A program made the translations under genes and the position numbers. From Leucobacter sp. OLIS6 (GTDB lineage Bacteria; Actinomycetota; Actinomycetes; Actinomycetales; Microbacteriaceae): DNA of 64,000 bases. Shown here piece by piece: positions 1 through 9,051 of the stretch; position 1 is the first letter of the stretch, and each line of letters opens with the position of its first letter. Where the stretch lies: assembly GCF_002752355.1 (NCBI RefSeq), contig NZ_MRAV01000001.1:124001-188000 (forward strand), read 5' to 3'. The notes beneath the pieces are model-generated. The model had not been told where the DNA came from. It did no database searches and saw only the letters and a list, made by a program, of their open reading frames with translations.

Positions 1-678
1 GATGTCGGCTTCGATCCCGTGCGCATCGAGCGATTCGCGGAACCCGTCGGCCATGCGGCCGAGCGTGCGCACGAGCGCCGCGTTCAGGATCGTGGCGTTC
101 TCGCGCTCCAGGAGCCCGATGGATCCGATCTCGGCCGAGCGCGAGACGGGCAGCCCGAGCTCCTCCTCGGCGATCTCGGCCGCGCGCAGCTCGTGCGCGT
201 CGGCGACGGGTGAGAACACGCCGACCACGGCGACCGCGTCGACGGCTCCGCGCATCTCGGCGCAGGCGGCCCGTACAGCGGTCTCGTCGAGCGCGCTGAT
301 CTCGCGTCCGTCGAACTCGTTCCCGCCGGCGATCACGAAAGCCGGGCCGGCGACGGCCTCGCGCAGCTCCCGCGGCCAGCCCTCGAACGGCGGCACGGCC
401 GTCGTCGCGGGGCCGCCGAGGCGCAGGACGCCGACCCGGCCGAGCCCGCGACGCTCGACGATCGCGTTGGTGCAGTGGGTGGTGCCGAGCATCGCCGCGC
501 GCACCTCTGATGCCGGGATCCCCGAGGCTTCGAGCACGCGGTCGATCGCTCGGGCGACGCCGTCGCCCGAGTCGGCCTCGGTCGGCGACTTGATCGAGGC
601 GACGACCTCCAGCCGCTCGTCCAGCACGACGGCGTCGGTGTTGGTGCCGCCGACGTCGATCCCGATCCGGTAGCTCAT
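1..678 (-). CDS. Hydantoinase/oxoprolinase family protein, N-terminal part (truncated by window edge)
   Basis: The reading frame starts with ATG at 678 and runs off the left edge, so only about 226 N-terminal residues are visible. It opens with a sugar-kinase/Hsp70-type phosphate loop (GIDVGGTNTDAV, residues 6-17) followed by GTTHCTNA, the pattern of the hydantoinase A/oxoprolinase N-terminal domain. Members of the family open cyclic amides such as hydantoins or 5-oxoproline with ATP. Its start codon overlaps the stop of the DUF917 gene (ATGA), so it is the fourth gene of the TetR-led operon. The substrate cannot be read from the sequence; the neighbouring NCS1 permease suggests an imported cyclic nitrogen compound such as a hydantoin or nucleobase. 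Confidence 0.85.
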   Translation of the reverse strand, partial: MSYRIGIDVGGTNTDAVVLDERLEVVASIKSPTEADSGDGVARAIDRVLEASGIPASEVRAAMLGTTHCTNAIVERRGLGRVGVLRLGGPATTAVPPFEGWPRELREAVAGPAFVIAGGNEFDGREISALDETAVRAACAEMRGAVDAVAVVGVFSPVADAHELRAAEIAEEELGLPVSRSAEIGSIGLLERENATILNAALVRTLGRMADGFRESLDAHGIEADI

Positions 679-1802
679 GCGCGGGCCTCCTCGGCCCGCA
701 GCGCGAGCTCCTCGATCGACTCGTACGCGACGTCGTAGCCGAAGTACTGCGGACCCGCGGTCGCGAGTCCGATCTCGGTGCGCCACTGCGGGTGGCACGG
801 GAACGCCACGACGGTGACGCGGGCGCCGTATCGCAGCGTCTCGGTGGTGATGGGGTGCCCGGTCGACTGATCGAGCACGGCGATGAGGTCGGGGGTGACC
901 GCGGCGAGCACGCCGTCGCGGCGGCCGAGCAGCATCTCGTTCTGGAAGTCGAGCTCGAAGCCGGCGCCCCGGTCCTCTCCGGTGCCGGCGAGGATCGCGC
1001 GTCCCCTGGTGAAGCCGCCCGAGACGGTGCGCTCGATCTCGGCGACCTTGCCGTCGAACAGGCGGGTGCCGCCGAGCTCGTCGAGCATGCGGCCGATGCG
1101 CTCCTCGTCGCGCAGATCCGAACCGAGCAGCAGTTCGCCGATGCGGCGCGCGGTGCTCAGCGTGCCGGGGATCGCGACGTCGCGCACCACGGAGCCCGGG
1201 TACGCGTAGTCGATCATGGTGGCGGAACCGCCCATCTCGAACGACAGCACGCGTGCGAGCCGTTCGGACCACGCGCCGTTCACCGGTCGCGAGAGCACGG
1301 CGTTGCCCTGCGCGTCGACGAGCACCGTGGATCCCGGTCCGTAGCCGGCGAGGTGGTAGGTCACCATCTGCGCCTCGGGGAACGCGCGGCCCATGGCGTC
1401 GCCGTCGACGATCGGCAGACCGCGCTCGGCGGCCGCCGCGATCGGGATCAGCGAGTTGCCGCCGCCGATCTCGATCGGCATGATCGCCGCGACGCGCTGC
1501 CCCGTGCCCCGCTCGAGCAGGTCGATGGCGGTGACGAGCTCCTCGGCCGCGGCGATCTTCTCGATCGAGACGGAGGGGGCGCCGATCATGCCGACGGGGG
1601 CGACGATCCCGTCGTCGTCCAGGTCGGTGACGGCGACGACCGGCACGGGGCCGTGCTCGCGGATCGCGCGCTTCGCGTGCAGCGCGCCGACGTGCGGATC
1701 CCCGCCGCCTCCCGTGCCGAGCACGGCGGCACCGATCGCGATCGCGTCGATGTCCTCCTCGGTGATGCGGGTCAGGGCGGTTCCGGTGCGGGCCGCGGTC
1801 AT
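675..1802 (-). CDS. DUF917 family protein
   Basis: A 375-residue soluble protein with the DUF917 hallmarks: a glycine-rich GTGGGGDP near residues 29-36, then IGGGNSLIP and VDGDAMGRAFPE further on. DUF917 proteins usually lie beside hydantoinase/oxoprolinase subunits and nucleobase permeases, as here, and probably act with them, but no reaction is established that I know of. Its start overlaps the stop of the upstream permease gene and its stop overlaps the start of the hydantoinase-like gene (ATGA on both sides), so translation is coupled. No membrane segment or signal peptide is visible. The family call is firm; the role is inferred only from context. Confidence 0.85.
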   Translation of the reverse strand: MTAARTGTALTRITEEDIDAIAIGAAVLGTGGGGDPHVGALHAKRAIREHGPVPVVAVTDLDDDGIVAPVGMIGAPSVSIEKIAAAEELVTAIDLLERGTGQRVAAIMPIEIGGGNSLIPIAAAAERGLPIVDGDAMGRAFPEAQMVTYHLAGYGPGSTVLVDAQGNAVLSRPVNGAWSERLARVLSFEMGGSATMIDYAYPGSVVRDVAIPGTLSTARRIGELLLGSDLRDEERIGRMLDELGGTRLFDGKVAEIERTVSGGFTRGRAILAGTGEDRGAGFELDFQNEMLLGRRDGVLAAVTPDLIAVLDQSTGHPITTETLRYGARVTVVAFPCHPQWRTEIGLATAGPQYFGYDVAYESIEELALRAEEARA

Positions 1803-3226
1803 CGATCGATCCCCTTCGCGATCTCGGCGGCGGCGCGCAGATCCTGCGCGGTCGCCTCGGTGATTCCGGTGTGGTCCTCGGTGCGCTCCGCCGCGTCGCT
1901 CGCGGCGGCGGTGCGATCGCGGCGCACGAACCCGATGAGGGCGTGGGCGGCGAATGCCGCGAGGATCGCGTCGAGCGCCGGGATGGTGGTGAGGCTGAAG
2001 AGCCCGAGGCCGAGCCCGTTGCCCGGTTGCGTCGTGCAGACACCGACGAGGCCGCCGATCGCCCACGAGACGAAGGCCCAGGGATCGACCGCCGGAACCG
2101 CGCTCGCGCCCGTGCGCAGGCGGCTCGAACGGCGGGCGAAGAACTCGGCGAGGTACACGCCGCCGTAGGGCGCGATGAACGTGCCCATGACCGAGATGAA
2201 CGGGATGAACGCGTCGTAGATGCCGAACAGGGCCGCCGCGATCGCCACGATCCCGCCGATCACGGTGAGAGTCCGGCGGTTCACGCGAGTGAAGATCGTC
2301 GACAGGTTGAGCGCCGCCGAATAGAGGTTGTTGGTGTTCGTGGTCCACTGCGCGAGCGTGAGCACGACGACGGCGACCACGCCGAGGCCGAGCATGAAGA
2401 ACATGCGCATCAGATCCTGCGCGCCCATCACGCGCGACAGGACCAGCGCGACGATCACGATGAGCGAGTTGCCGATGAAGAAGCCGATGAACCCGGCCGC
2501 CATCGCGTGCTTCGGGGTGCGCGCCCAGCGCGCGATGTCGGGCGAGATGACGACGCCGAAGACGAAGATGCCCATGACGAGCGAGACGGCGCCGCCGAAG
2601 GTGAACTGCGGGGTCACCTCGGCGAAGAGCTGGCCGCTGCCGAACTGCACGAAGGCGAGCACCACGGCGAGGCCGAGCAGCGCGATCAGCAGCGGGACCG
2701 CCCACGAGCTGAGGCGCTCGATCGAGCGGTATCCCCAGAGCGCGGTGAGGACCATGAGCGCGCCGCCGACCGCGGTGAACACCTGCACGGGCACGTCGAC
2801 GTGCAGGAGCTCGTCGACCGCGATGCGGGCGTTGTCGGCGAAGAACCCGGTCTGCACGCCGAACCAGCCGAGCGACGAGATCGCCATCGCGATCGAGATC
2901 ACGCGACCTCCGGCTCGCCCGAAGACGGTGCGGGCGATGACCGAGCTGGTGAAGCCGGTGGCCGCGCCGACGTAGGTGCAGGCCATCGCCAGCACGCCGA
3001 GCAGGATCGAGCCGATGATCGTCGCGGCGAGGGCCTCGCCGAAGGGCATGCCGGCGCCGAGCTGGACGCCCATGATGGTGCCCGACAGGTCGATGCCGAT
3101 GGCGATCCAGATGCCGGCGATGGGCAGCCAGCCCTTGCGCTCCTCGGCGGGGACGACGCCCTGTTCGTAGTCGGAGCGGCCGCTGCTCTGCGGCGCGTCC
3201 GCCGGGGTGGACGGGGAAGTGGTCAT
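1799..3226 (-). CDS. NCS1-family purine/cytosine-type permease
   Basis: A 475-residue membrane protein with about twelve hydrophobic segments. The region after residue 30 (GIWIAIGIDLSGTIMGVQLG) and the later VISPDIARWAR are typical of nucleobase:cation symporter-1 (cytosine/purine/hydantoin) permeases. It would import a nucleobase or related cyclic amide through the cytoplasmic membrane. It lies between a TetR regulator and the DUF917 and hydantoinase-like genes, overlapping both neighbours by four bases. This makes it the likely substrate importer of the operon. The exact substrate is open: hydantoin, cytosine, uracil or allantoin are all possible. Confidence 0.85.
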   Translation of the reverse strand: MTTSPSTPADAPQSSGRSDYEQGVVPAEERKGWLPIAGIWIAIGIDLSGTIMGVQLGAGMPFGEALAATIIGSILLGVLAMACTYVGAATGFTSSVIARTVFGRAGGRVISIAMAISSLGWFGVQTGFFADNARIAVDELLHVDVPVQVFTAVGGALMVLTALWGYRSIERLSSWAVPLLIALLGLAVVLAFVQFGSGQLFAEVTPQFTFGGAVSLVMGIFVFGVVISPDIARWARTPKHAMAAGFIGFFIGNSLIVIVALVLSRVMGAQDLMRMFFMLGLGVVAVVVLTLAQWTTNTNNLYSAALNLSTIFTRVNRRTLTVIGGIVAIAAALFGIYDAFIPFISVMGTFIAPYGGVYLAEFFARRSSRLRTGASAVPAVDPWAFVSWAIGGLVGVCTTQPGNGLGLGLFSLTTIPALDAILAAFAAHALIGFVRRDRTAAASDAAERTEDHTGITEATAQDLRAAAEIAKGIDR

Positions 3227-3825
3227 GGTCGGTTCTCCTGAACCGGGATCCCGAAGCCGAGTGCGGCGGCCAGCAGATCCCAGGTGCGCGTGAGGTGCTC
3301 CGTGTAGAGCACGGGTTCGTAGTGCTTGAGCTGCAGGAACAGGCCGTCCATCAGGCAGGTGAAGTGCGCGGTGAAGGCGTCGGGATCGACGCGCGCGAAC
3401 CTGCCCGCGTCGCGCCCCTCGATGTAGGTGGCGCGGATGGCTTCGGCGAGCTCCTCGTCCCAGCGGCGGAAGACGCCGGAGGGATCGGTGCCGGCGGGGA
3501 TGCCGCCGGTGATGGACCGGAGATGGAAGTCCACGAGTTCGGGGCGCTCCTGGTAGAACGCGGGAACCCCCGTCAGGATCTTGTGGAGCCGTTCGAGCGG
3601 GTCGAGCTCGCGCGATTCTGCGAGCAGTCGGGTGAAGTAGTCGCGGTGCTCGGCGATGGACCGGGTGTAGACCTCCACGTAGAGCTCCTCCTTGCCGGAG
3701 AAGTGCGCGTAGATCGACGGGGCCTTGATCCCCACATCGGCGGCGATCTCCTTGAGGGACGTCTCCGCGTAGCCGGCCCGGGCGAATCGCTCGCGCGCGG
3801 CTGCGATGATCTGGGATCGGGTCAT
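3223..3825 (-). CDS. TetR/AcrR-family transcriptional regulator
   Basis: A 200-residue regulator. The N-terminal helix-turn-helix is clear: residues 1-50 hold TSLKEIAADVGIKAPSIYAHF followed by KEELY. The rest is an all-helical ligand-binding domain. It is the first gene of the leftward operon and overlaps the permease start. A 20-bp inverted repeat lies just upstream of its start codon, so autoregulation and control of the whole permease/DUF917/hydantoinase operon are likely. The ligand is probably the transported compound or a breakdown product; that part is inference. Confidence 0.9.
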   Translation of the reverse strand: MTRSQIIAAARERFARAGYAETSLKEIAADVGIKAPSIYAHFSGKEELYVEVYTRSIAEHRDYFTRLLAESRELDPLERLHKILTGVPAFYQERPELVDFHLRSITGGIPAGTDPSGVFRRWDEELAEAIRATYIEGRDAGRFARVDPDAFTAHFTCLMDGLFLQLKHYEPVLYTEHLTRTWDLLAAALGFGIPVQENRP

Positions 3826-3835
3826 CTTCGAACCA

Positions 3836-3855
3836 CCTAACTAACCTTCGTTAGG
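3836..3855. promoter_or_regulatory. Probable TetR operator
   Basis: The sequence CCTAACTAACCTTCGTTAGG forms an inverted repeat (CCTAAC...GTTAGG, 8-base spacer) 11-30 bases upstream of the tetR start codon. It sits where the promoter of the leftward operon must be. The position and symmetry fit a self-regulatory TetR site; binding is not shown by sequence alone. Confidence 0.6.
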
Positions 3856-3903
3856 CAACGGTAAGACCACTGACCCGCGTTGTCAACACGGGCGGTGCCG
3901 GGA

Positions 3904-4590
3904 CTAGGGGAGGACGGGGAACTCGCGGTCCCGATCCCAGTCGCCGCCCCAGCCGACCTCTGCGAAGAGCCGGGCGAGCAGCATGCCGGTGAACCCCCAG
4001 ACCACGCGACCGCCGAAGCGCTCGTCGAGCCGGAACGCCTCGCCGCGGAACTCGTCGCCCGCACGGCGCAGCACCGAGGTGCCGCGGGCCGCCGGGTCGA
4101 GCAGCTCGGCGACGGGCACGCGGAACACCTCGACCGATTCCGTATGGTCGGCAGCGACCGCGCTCGGCAGGCGCCACCAGCCGACCACGGGGGTGACGAG
4201 GTTGCTGCTGACCGGCACCCAGATCTCGGGGAGCGTCCCGAGCACGTCGACGCCCGCGGGGTCGAGGCCCGTCTCCTCCCACGCCTCGCGCAGCGCGGTC
4301 GCGGCGCGGTCGAGGTCGCCGGGTTCCACACCGCCGCCCGGGAACGCGATCTGGCCCGCATGATGCCGCATGCTGTCGGCGCGGCGCGTCAGCAGCACGT
4401 CCAGGGTCGGCGGCACCGCAGGATCGGGCACCCGGCAGGGCACGTCGTCGAGGGCGCCGAACAGGATCAGCACCGCCGATCGTCGCGCAGGCAGCCCCGT
4501 ATCGAGAGCCTGCGGGGTGATCGCGATGTCGAGCCCGGACGCGAGCGCGCGTTCGAGCTCGGCTCGTGCGTCCTCCGGGGTGCTCGGCAC
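3904..4590 (-). CDS. NUDIX hydrolase, probable CoA pyrophosphatase
   Basis: A 228-residue protein with a complete Nudix box (GGGVEPGD followed by REAWEETGL). It is preceded by the LLTRRADSMRHHAGQIAFPGG stretch typical of the NUDT7/NUDT8-like CoA pyrophosphatase subgroup. Such enzymes split coenzyme A and its thioesters into 3',5'-ADP and phosphopantetheine derivatives. It is followed by the acyl-CoA carboxylase epsilon and beta genes on the same strand, though the gene order shows it would be transcribed after them. Cytosolic; no signal peptide. Confidence 0.85.
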   Translation of the reverse strand: MPSTPEDARAELERALASGLDIAITPQALDTGLPARRSAVLILFGALDDVPCRVPDPAVPPTLDVLLTRRADSMRHHAGQIAFPGGGVEPGDLDRAATALREAWEETGLDPAGVDVLGTLPEIWVPVSSNLVTPVVGWWRLPSAVAADHTESVEVFRVPVAELLDPAARGTSVLRRAGDEFRGEAFRLDERFGGRVVWGFTGMLLARLFAEVGWGGDWDRDREFPVLP

Positions 4591-4600
4591 GGTCTCTCGA

Positions 4601-4876
4601 TCAGCCCTCGTGCAGCAGCTCGCTGATCCCCTCGGGGACCCGCTGGGAACGAGCCCAGGGCTCGCGGTCGCGACGGGCGACGCGCTTCACCTGAGCGGTC
4701 TCCTCGGCGCGCGACCCGGTGAGTACCGCGATCACCGCGGCACGCTCGTGGTCGCGCACGCCGCGCGTCACGAAGCGGAAATCGTCGCCGTGCAGGGTCG
4801 GATCGGTCTCGCCGATCTCCTCGCGCTTGGCAGCGTCGCGGGCAGCAGCGTCCGGTGGCAGCAGTTCGTCGTTCAC
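4601..4876 (-). CDS. Acyl-CoA carboxylase epsilon subunit
   Basis: A 91-residue protein read from a GTG at 4876, 13 bases after the end of the beta-subunit gene, with a GAAGGA just upstream. The fragment VIAVLTGSRAEE and the basic, tryptophan-containing end are typical of the small epsilon subunits that stabilise actinobacterial acyl-CoA carboxylase complexes. A longer in-frame extension to 4999 exists but overlaps the beta-subunit gene, so the shorter start is preferred. It partners the beta subunit encoded immediately upstream; the biotinylated alpha subunit is not in this window. Confidence 0.8.
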   Translation of the reverse strand: MNDELLPPDAAARDAAKREEIGETDPTLHGDDFRFVTRGVRDHERAAVIAVLTGSRAEETAQVKRVARRDREPWARSQRVPEGISELLHEG

Positions 4877-4889
4877 GTCGTCCTTCGGC

Positions 4890-6500
4890 CTAGAGCGGGA
4901 TGTTGCCGTGCTTCTTGGCGGGCTGCTCGGTGCGCTTGCCGCGCAGGCCGCGGAGCGACTTGATGACCGCGAGGCGGGTGCCCGCGGGCTCGAGCACATT
5001 GTCGAGCTCGCCGCGCTCGGCCGCGAGGAACGGGCTCGTCACGTCGGCCGTGTACTTCGCGGTCAGCTCGGCGCGCAGCGCCTCGACGTCCTCGCCGCGC
5101 TCGGCGGCCGCGGCCAGCTCCTTGCGGTAGAGGATGTTGACGGCGCCCGAGCCGCCCATGACGGCGATCTCGGCGGTGGGCCAGGCGATGTTGAAGTCGG
5201 CGCCCATCTGCTTCGAACCCATCACGATGTACGCGCCGCCGTAGGCCTTGCGCGTGATGATGGTGACGAGGGGAACGGTCGCCTCGGCGTAGGCGTAGAG
5301 CAGCTTCGCACCGCGGCGGATCACGCCCTGCAGCTCCTGGTCGGTGCCGGGCAGGTAGCCGGGCACGTCGACGAGGGTGAGGATCGGGATCGAGAACGCG
5401 TCGCAGAACCGCACGAAGCGTGCGGCCTTCTCGCTCGCGTCGATGTTGAGCGTGCCCGCCATCTGCGCCGGCTGGTTCGCGACGATGCCGACGGTGCGGC
5501 CCTCGACGCGGCCGAAGCCGATCAGCATGTTGGGGGCGAACAGCGGCTGCACCTCGAGGAACTCGCCCGAGTCGAGGATCGCCTCGATGACGACCTTCAT
5601 GTCGTAGGGCTGGTTCGGGCTGTCCGGGATGATCGTGTTGAGGCGGCGATCGACGTCGGTGATCTCGAACGCGGTGTCGCTGTCGTAGACCGGGGCCTCG
5701 GCCAGGTTGTTGTCGGGCAGATAGCTGATGAGCGACCGCGCGTAGTCGAGGGCGTCGTGCTCGTCGCTCGCGAGGTAGTGCGAGACGCCGCTCGTCTTGT
5801 TGTGCGTGAGCGCGCCGCCCAGCTCCTCGAAGCCGACCTCCTCGCCCGTGACGGTCTTGATGACGTCGGGGCCGGTGACGAACATGTGGCTGGTCTGGTC
5901 GACCATGATCACGAAGTCGGTGAGGGCGGGGGAGTAGACCGCGCCGCCGGCCGACGGGCCCATGACGATCGAGATCTGCGGGATGACGCCCGAGCACATG
6001 GTGTTCAGACGGAAGATGTTCGCGTACTTCGAGAGGGCAACAACGCCCTCCTGGATGCGGGCGCCGCCCGAGTCGAGGATGCCGAGCACGGGGGCACCGG
6101 TCTTGAGGGCGAACTCCATCGCCTTGACGATCTTCTCGCCGGCGACCTCGCCGAGCGATCCGCCGAAGGTCGTGAAGTCCTGCGAGTAGACGACGACCTG
6201 GCGGCCGTGGATGGTGCCCGCGCCGGTGACGACGGAGTCGCCGAACGGGCGGCTGTTCTCCATGCCGAAGCCCTGCGTGCGGTGCTTGACGTACTTGTCG
6301 AACTCGACGAAGCTGCCCGGATCGAGCAGCGCGGCGATGCGCTCGCGCGCCGTCATCTTGCCGCGGGGGTGCTGCTTCGCAGCTGCGGCGGCGTCGCGGT
6401 CGCCCACGGCCTCCTGGTACTTGCGCCGGTGGTCCGCGATGCGCGAGGCGGTCGTGGCGGCCGAGGGCTCGGTGGTCTCGGTGGCGTTCTCTGCAGTCAC
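4890..6500 (-). CDS. pccB: Acyl-CoA (propionyl-CoA-type) carboxylase beta subunit, carboxyltransferase
   Basis: A 536-residue carboxyltransferase. The N-terminal half contains [10 protein letters not shown] and [17 protein letters not shown], and the C-terminal half [20 protein letters not shown]. These are the two oxyanion-hole/crotonase halves of biotin-dependent carboxylase beta subunits. It moves carboxyl groups from biotin on the alpha subunit to acetyl- or propionyl-CoA, giving malonyl- or methylmalonyl-CoA for fatty-acid metabolism. The epsilon subunit follows in the same operon and a biotin ligase is divergent upstream, so the module is coherent. Acetyl- versus propionyl-CoA preference cannot be settled here. 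Confidence 0.9.
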   Translation of the reverse strand: MTAENATETTEPSAATTASRIADHRRKYQEAVGDRDAAAAAKQHPRGKMTARERIAALLDPGSFVEFDKYVKHRTQGFGMENSRPFGDSVVTGAGTIHGRQVVVYSQDFTTFGGSLGEVAGEKIVKAMEFALKTGAPVLGILDSGGARIQEGVVALSKYANIFRLNTMCSGVIPQISIVMGPSAGGAVYSPALTDFVIMVDQTSHMFVTGPDVIKTVTGEEVGFEELGGALTHNKTSGVSHYLASDEHDALDYARSLISYLPDNNLAEAPVYDSDTAFEITDVDRRLNTIIPDSPNQPYDMKVVIEAILDSGEFLEVQPLFAPNMLIGFGRVEGRTVGIVANQPAQMAGTLNIDASEKAARFVRFCDAFSIPILTLVDVPGYLPGTDQELQGVIRRGAKLLYAYAEATVPLVTIITRKAYGGAYIVMGSKQMGADFNIAWPTAEIAVMGGSGAVNILYRKELAAAAERGEDVEALRAELTAKYTADVTSPFLAAERGELDNVLEPAGTRLAVIKSLRGLRGKRTEQPAKKHGNIPL

Positions 6501-6622
6501 GGGTGTCAGCCTAGCGCGCGACCCATGCCGCAGGTTGGAGGAGCGCTCTCAAGGAACCGGCGATTCCGCTGGAGGAATCCTCCATCGGGCGGTGAGGAGG
6601 CCGCGCCGCTACGCTCGTTCGC

Positions 6623-7462
6623 ATGGACCTGCCCCGCACCCGCGCCCTGCTGCCCCGCGTCGAGTGGCGCGAGTCGTCGCCCTCGACCAACGCCGAACTG
6701 CGCGAGCTCGTGGCGCGCGAACCGGGGCTCCCGAACGGCACGCTGCTCGCGACCGCCGATCAGACGGCGGGACGGGGGCGGCTCGGGCGCGGCTGGGTCA
6801 CGCCGCCCGGCACGTCGATCGCGGCGTCGCTGCTGCTGCGCGGCCCGGGGATCCGAGCGGTCTCGGCAGAGCTCGGACCGGGCTGGACTCCGCTCATCGC
6901 CGGCTCCGCGGTGACGGACGCGCTCCAGTCGCGCTTCGGCGCGGACTCGGGCCTGCGGGTCGGCGTGAAGTGGCCGAACGACGTGCACGTGCGCGACGAG
7001 GACGACGCGATCGCGGGGCGTCCGGGACGCAAGCTGTGCGGGATTCTCTGCGAGATGCTGCCCGACGGGTCCGTGATCGTCGGCACCGGACTCAACCTGC
7101 TGATCCCCGAGTGGGAGCTGCCGACCGACCGGGCTTCGTCGCTGCTCGCCGCGGGCGCCGACGTGGGCGGCGCCGAAACGCTCGACAGCGACGCCGGCCG
7201 CGTCCTCGCCGACGAGATCCTCGCCGCGGTGACGGGCGGGCTGCTGCGCCTCGTCGAACGCGCGTCGCAGGATCCCGGCGCCGTGCGGGCGCGCGTGCTG
7301 CGGCACTCGCTCACCCTCGGATCCGAGGTGCGCGTGCACCTCGCCGACCGCGTGATCGACGGCCGCGCGCGCACCCTGTCGGACGACGGGTCGCTCGTGG
7401 TCGACCTGCCGACGGGCGGCGAACTCGTCGTGTCGGCGGGCGACGTGGAACACCTGCGGTAG
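6623..7462 (+). CDS. birA: Biotin-[acetyl-CoA-carboxylase] ligase
   Basis: A 279-residue biotin protein ligase without the N-terminal DNA-binding domain found in E. coli BirA. The biotin/adenylate loop GRGRLGRGW is at residues 50-58 and the substrate motif VKWPNDV near residue 117. A small C-terminal SH3-like domain follows. It attaches biotin to the carrier lysine of carboxylase alpha subunits, fitting its divergent position beside the acyl-CoA carboxylase genes. As it lacks a helix-turn-helix it should not act as a repressor. Confidence 0.9.
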   Translation: MDLPRTRALLPRVEWRESSPSTNAELRELVAREPGLPNGTLLATADQTAGRGRLGRGWVTPPGTSIAASLLLRGPGIRAVSAELGPGWTPLIAGSAVTDALQSRFGADSGLRVGVKWPNDVHVRDEDDAIAGRPGRKLCGILCEMLPDGSVIVGTGLNLLIPEWELPTDRASSLLAAGADVGGAETLDSDAGRVLADEILAAVTGGLLRLVERASQDPGAVRARVLRHSLTLGSEVRVHLADRVIDGRARTLSDDGSLVVDLPTGGELVVSAGDVEHLR

Positions 7463-7496
7463 AACGGATCGGCGTACGGCCTCTGCCCGCAACGGA

Positions 7497-7548
7497 ATCG
7501 GGCCCGTGCCGGACACTCGACGATGCGAATGACCGGCGCGGGCCCGAT
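7497..7548. terminator. Bidirectional hairpin terminator
   Basis: A 16-base inverted repeat with one mismatch (ATCGGGCCCGTGCCGG at 7497-7512 against 7533-7548) lies between the convergent birA and APC permease genes. It can terminate transcription from both sides; there is no T-run, as is common in high-GC actinobacteria. Confidence 0.7.
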
Positions 7549-7568
7549 CCTGGTTCGGCCGGAACCGA

Positions 7569-9008
7569 CTAGCGGTTCGGCTCCAGCGGGAACTCGTCGC
7601 CGAGCTGGTCGATCTGCTCGGTGGTCGGCTCGCCCTCCGAGAAGTCCATCTTCGGCACGGGCTTGCGGAAGCCGCCGGTCACGATCGCGATGATGATCAC
7701 GCCGACCACGAGCCAGATCGCGCCCACGAGCCAGGTGAGGGCCTGCAGCGAGGTCCACAGCCAGATGGTCAGCACGAAGCCGATCACCGGCAGCACGAGG
7801 TAGCGTACCCATTTCCAGAACCCGAACTGCTCGCGGCGGCCGCCCTTCGGGAACACGTAGGTGCGGATCACCGAGAGGTTCACGAGGGCGAACGCGGCCA
7901 GCGCGCCGAAGCTGATCATGAAGGCGACGGTGTCGAGCGATAGGAACAGCGCCGAGAGCGCGAAGATCGAGACGACGCACGCGGCGACGATCGGGGTGCC
8001 GAAGCGGCGGTGCAGCCGGGCGAGCGGCTTTGGCAGCATGCCGTCCCTGCCCATCGCGTAGAGGATGCGTGAGACGGAGACCTGGCCGGTCATGCCGGAG
8101 CCGAACGCGCCGACCACGTAGATCGCCACGAAGAACGCGGTGAACCAGCTCACGCCGAAGCTGTCCATGACCGTGGTGCCGGCGGCGTCGATCTGCTCCT
8201 TGTTGAGGGTCGACCAGTCCGGGTTGAAGGCGAGCGCGCCCGACCACGAGACGAGGATGAAGAAGAAACCGCCGACCAGGGTCGAGAGCAGGATCGCGCG
8301 CGGGATGTCCTTGCGGGGGCGCTTCGCCTCCTCCGACAGGGTCGAGACCGCGTCGAAGCCGAGGAACGAAAGCGCGAGCACCGCGGCGCCGGACGCGATG
8401 GCGCCGATGCCGCCCTCGCCGAAGGTGAAGGGATCGATGAGCCCGACCGACTGGTCGCCACCCAGGTACTCCTTGAACGCGAGCGCCATGAACACGACCA
8501 CGAGCACCACCGACAGCGCGATGATCACGAAGTTCACCTTATTGACGAGGTTGATGCCCAGGATGTTGAACAGCAGCACGAGCAGCAGCGACGCGAGGGT
8601 GAATACCCACACCGGAACCGCGGGGAACTGCGTGTTCAGGTAGATGCCGATGAGCATGAAGTTGATCATCGGGATGAAGAGGTAGTCGAGCAGCATGACC
8701 CAGCCGGTGAGGAAGCCGATGGCCCCGCCGAAGGACTGCTGAGTGTAGGTGTACGCGGATCCCGCGACCGGGTAGCGGCGCACCATGGCGCCGTAGCTCG
8801 CCGCGGTGAAGAGCATGGTGACGACGGCGACCACGTAGGCCGCGGGCAGGTGGCCGTCGGTCACCTGGTTCACGATGCCGTAGGTGGTGAACACCGTGAT
8901 GACCGTCATGTAGGTCACGCCGAAGAGCGTGAGGCCGGTCAGGCCGAGGGCGCGCTTGAGGTGCGGGCCCCCTGCGGTGCTGGTGGACACGGTTGCTGGA
9001 TCGGACAC
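7569..9008 (-). CDS. APC-superfamily amino acid/amine permease
   Basis: A 479-residue membrane protein with about twelve hydrophobic helices. An N-terminal GLTGLTLFGVTYM motif and the later LSFLGFDAVSTLSEEAKRPRKDIP (loop after helix 6) are classic for the amino acid-polyamine-organocation superfamily. The start is GTG 9008 with an AAGGAG ribosome site nine bases upstream. The amidohydrolase gene ends 44 bases upstream on the same strand, so the two are probably co-transcribed, with the permease importing the amidohydrolase substrate or exporting its product. The substrate is unknown. Confidence 0.85.
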   Translation of the reverse strand: MSDPATVSTSTAGGPHLKRALGLTGLTLFGVTYMTVITVFTTYGIVNQVTDGHLPAAYVVAVVTMLFTAASYGAMVRRYPVAGSAYTYTQQSFGGAIGFLTGWVMLLDYLFIPMINFMLIGIYLNTQFPAVPVWVFTLASLLLVLLFNILGINLVNKVNFVIIALSVVLVVVFMALAFKEYLGGDQSVGLIDPFTFGEGGIGAIASGAAVLALSFLGFDAVSTLSEEAKRPRKDIPRAILLSTLVGGFFFILVSWSGALAFNPDWSTLNKEQIDAAGTTVMDSFGVSWFTAFFVAIYVVGAFGSGMTGQVSVSRILYAMGRDGMLPKPLARLHRRFGTPIVAACVVSIFALSALFLSLDTVAFMISFGALAAFALVNLSVIRTYVFPKGGRREQFGFWKWVRYLVLPVIGFVLTIWLWTSLQALTWLVGAIWLVVGVIIIAIVTGGFRKPVPKMDFSEGEPTTEQIDQLGDEFPLEPNR

Positions 9009-9051
9009 GGGTTTTCTCCTTTGAAAAGGTCCGGATGAGCGCCTGGGCGCC

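Noticed and set aside
4719..6914. A 731-residue plus-strand open frame across the carboxylase genes
   Set aside because: It is the mirror of pccB and the epsilon subunit in GC-rich DNA, with low-complexity Arg/Asp/Val-rich translation and no known family.
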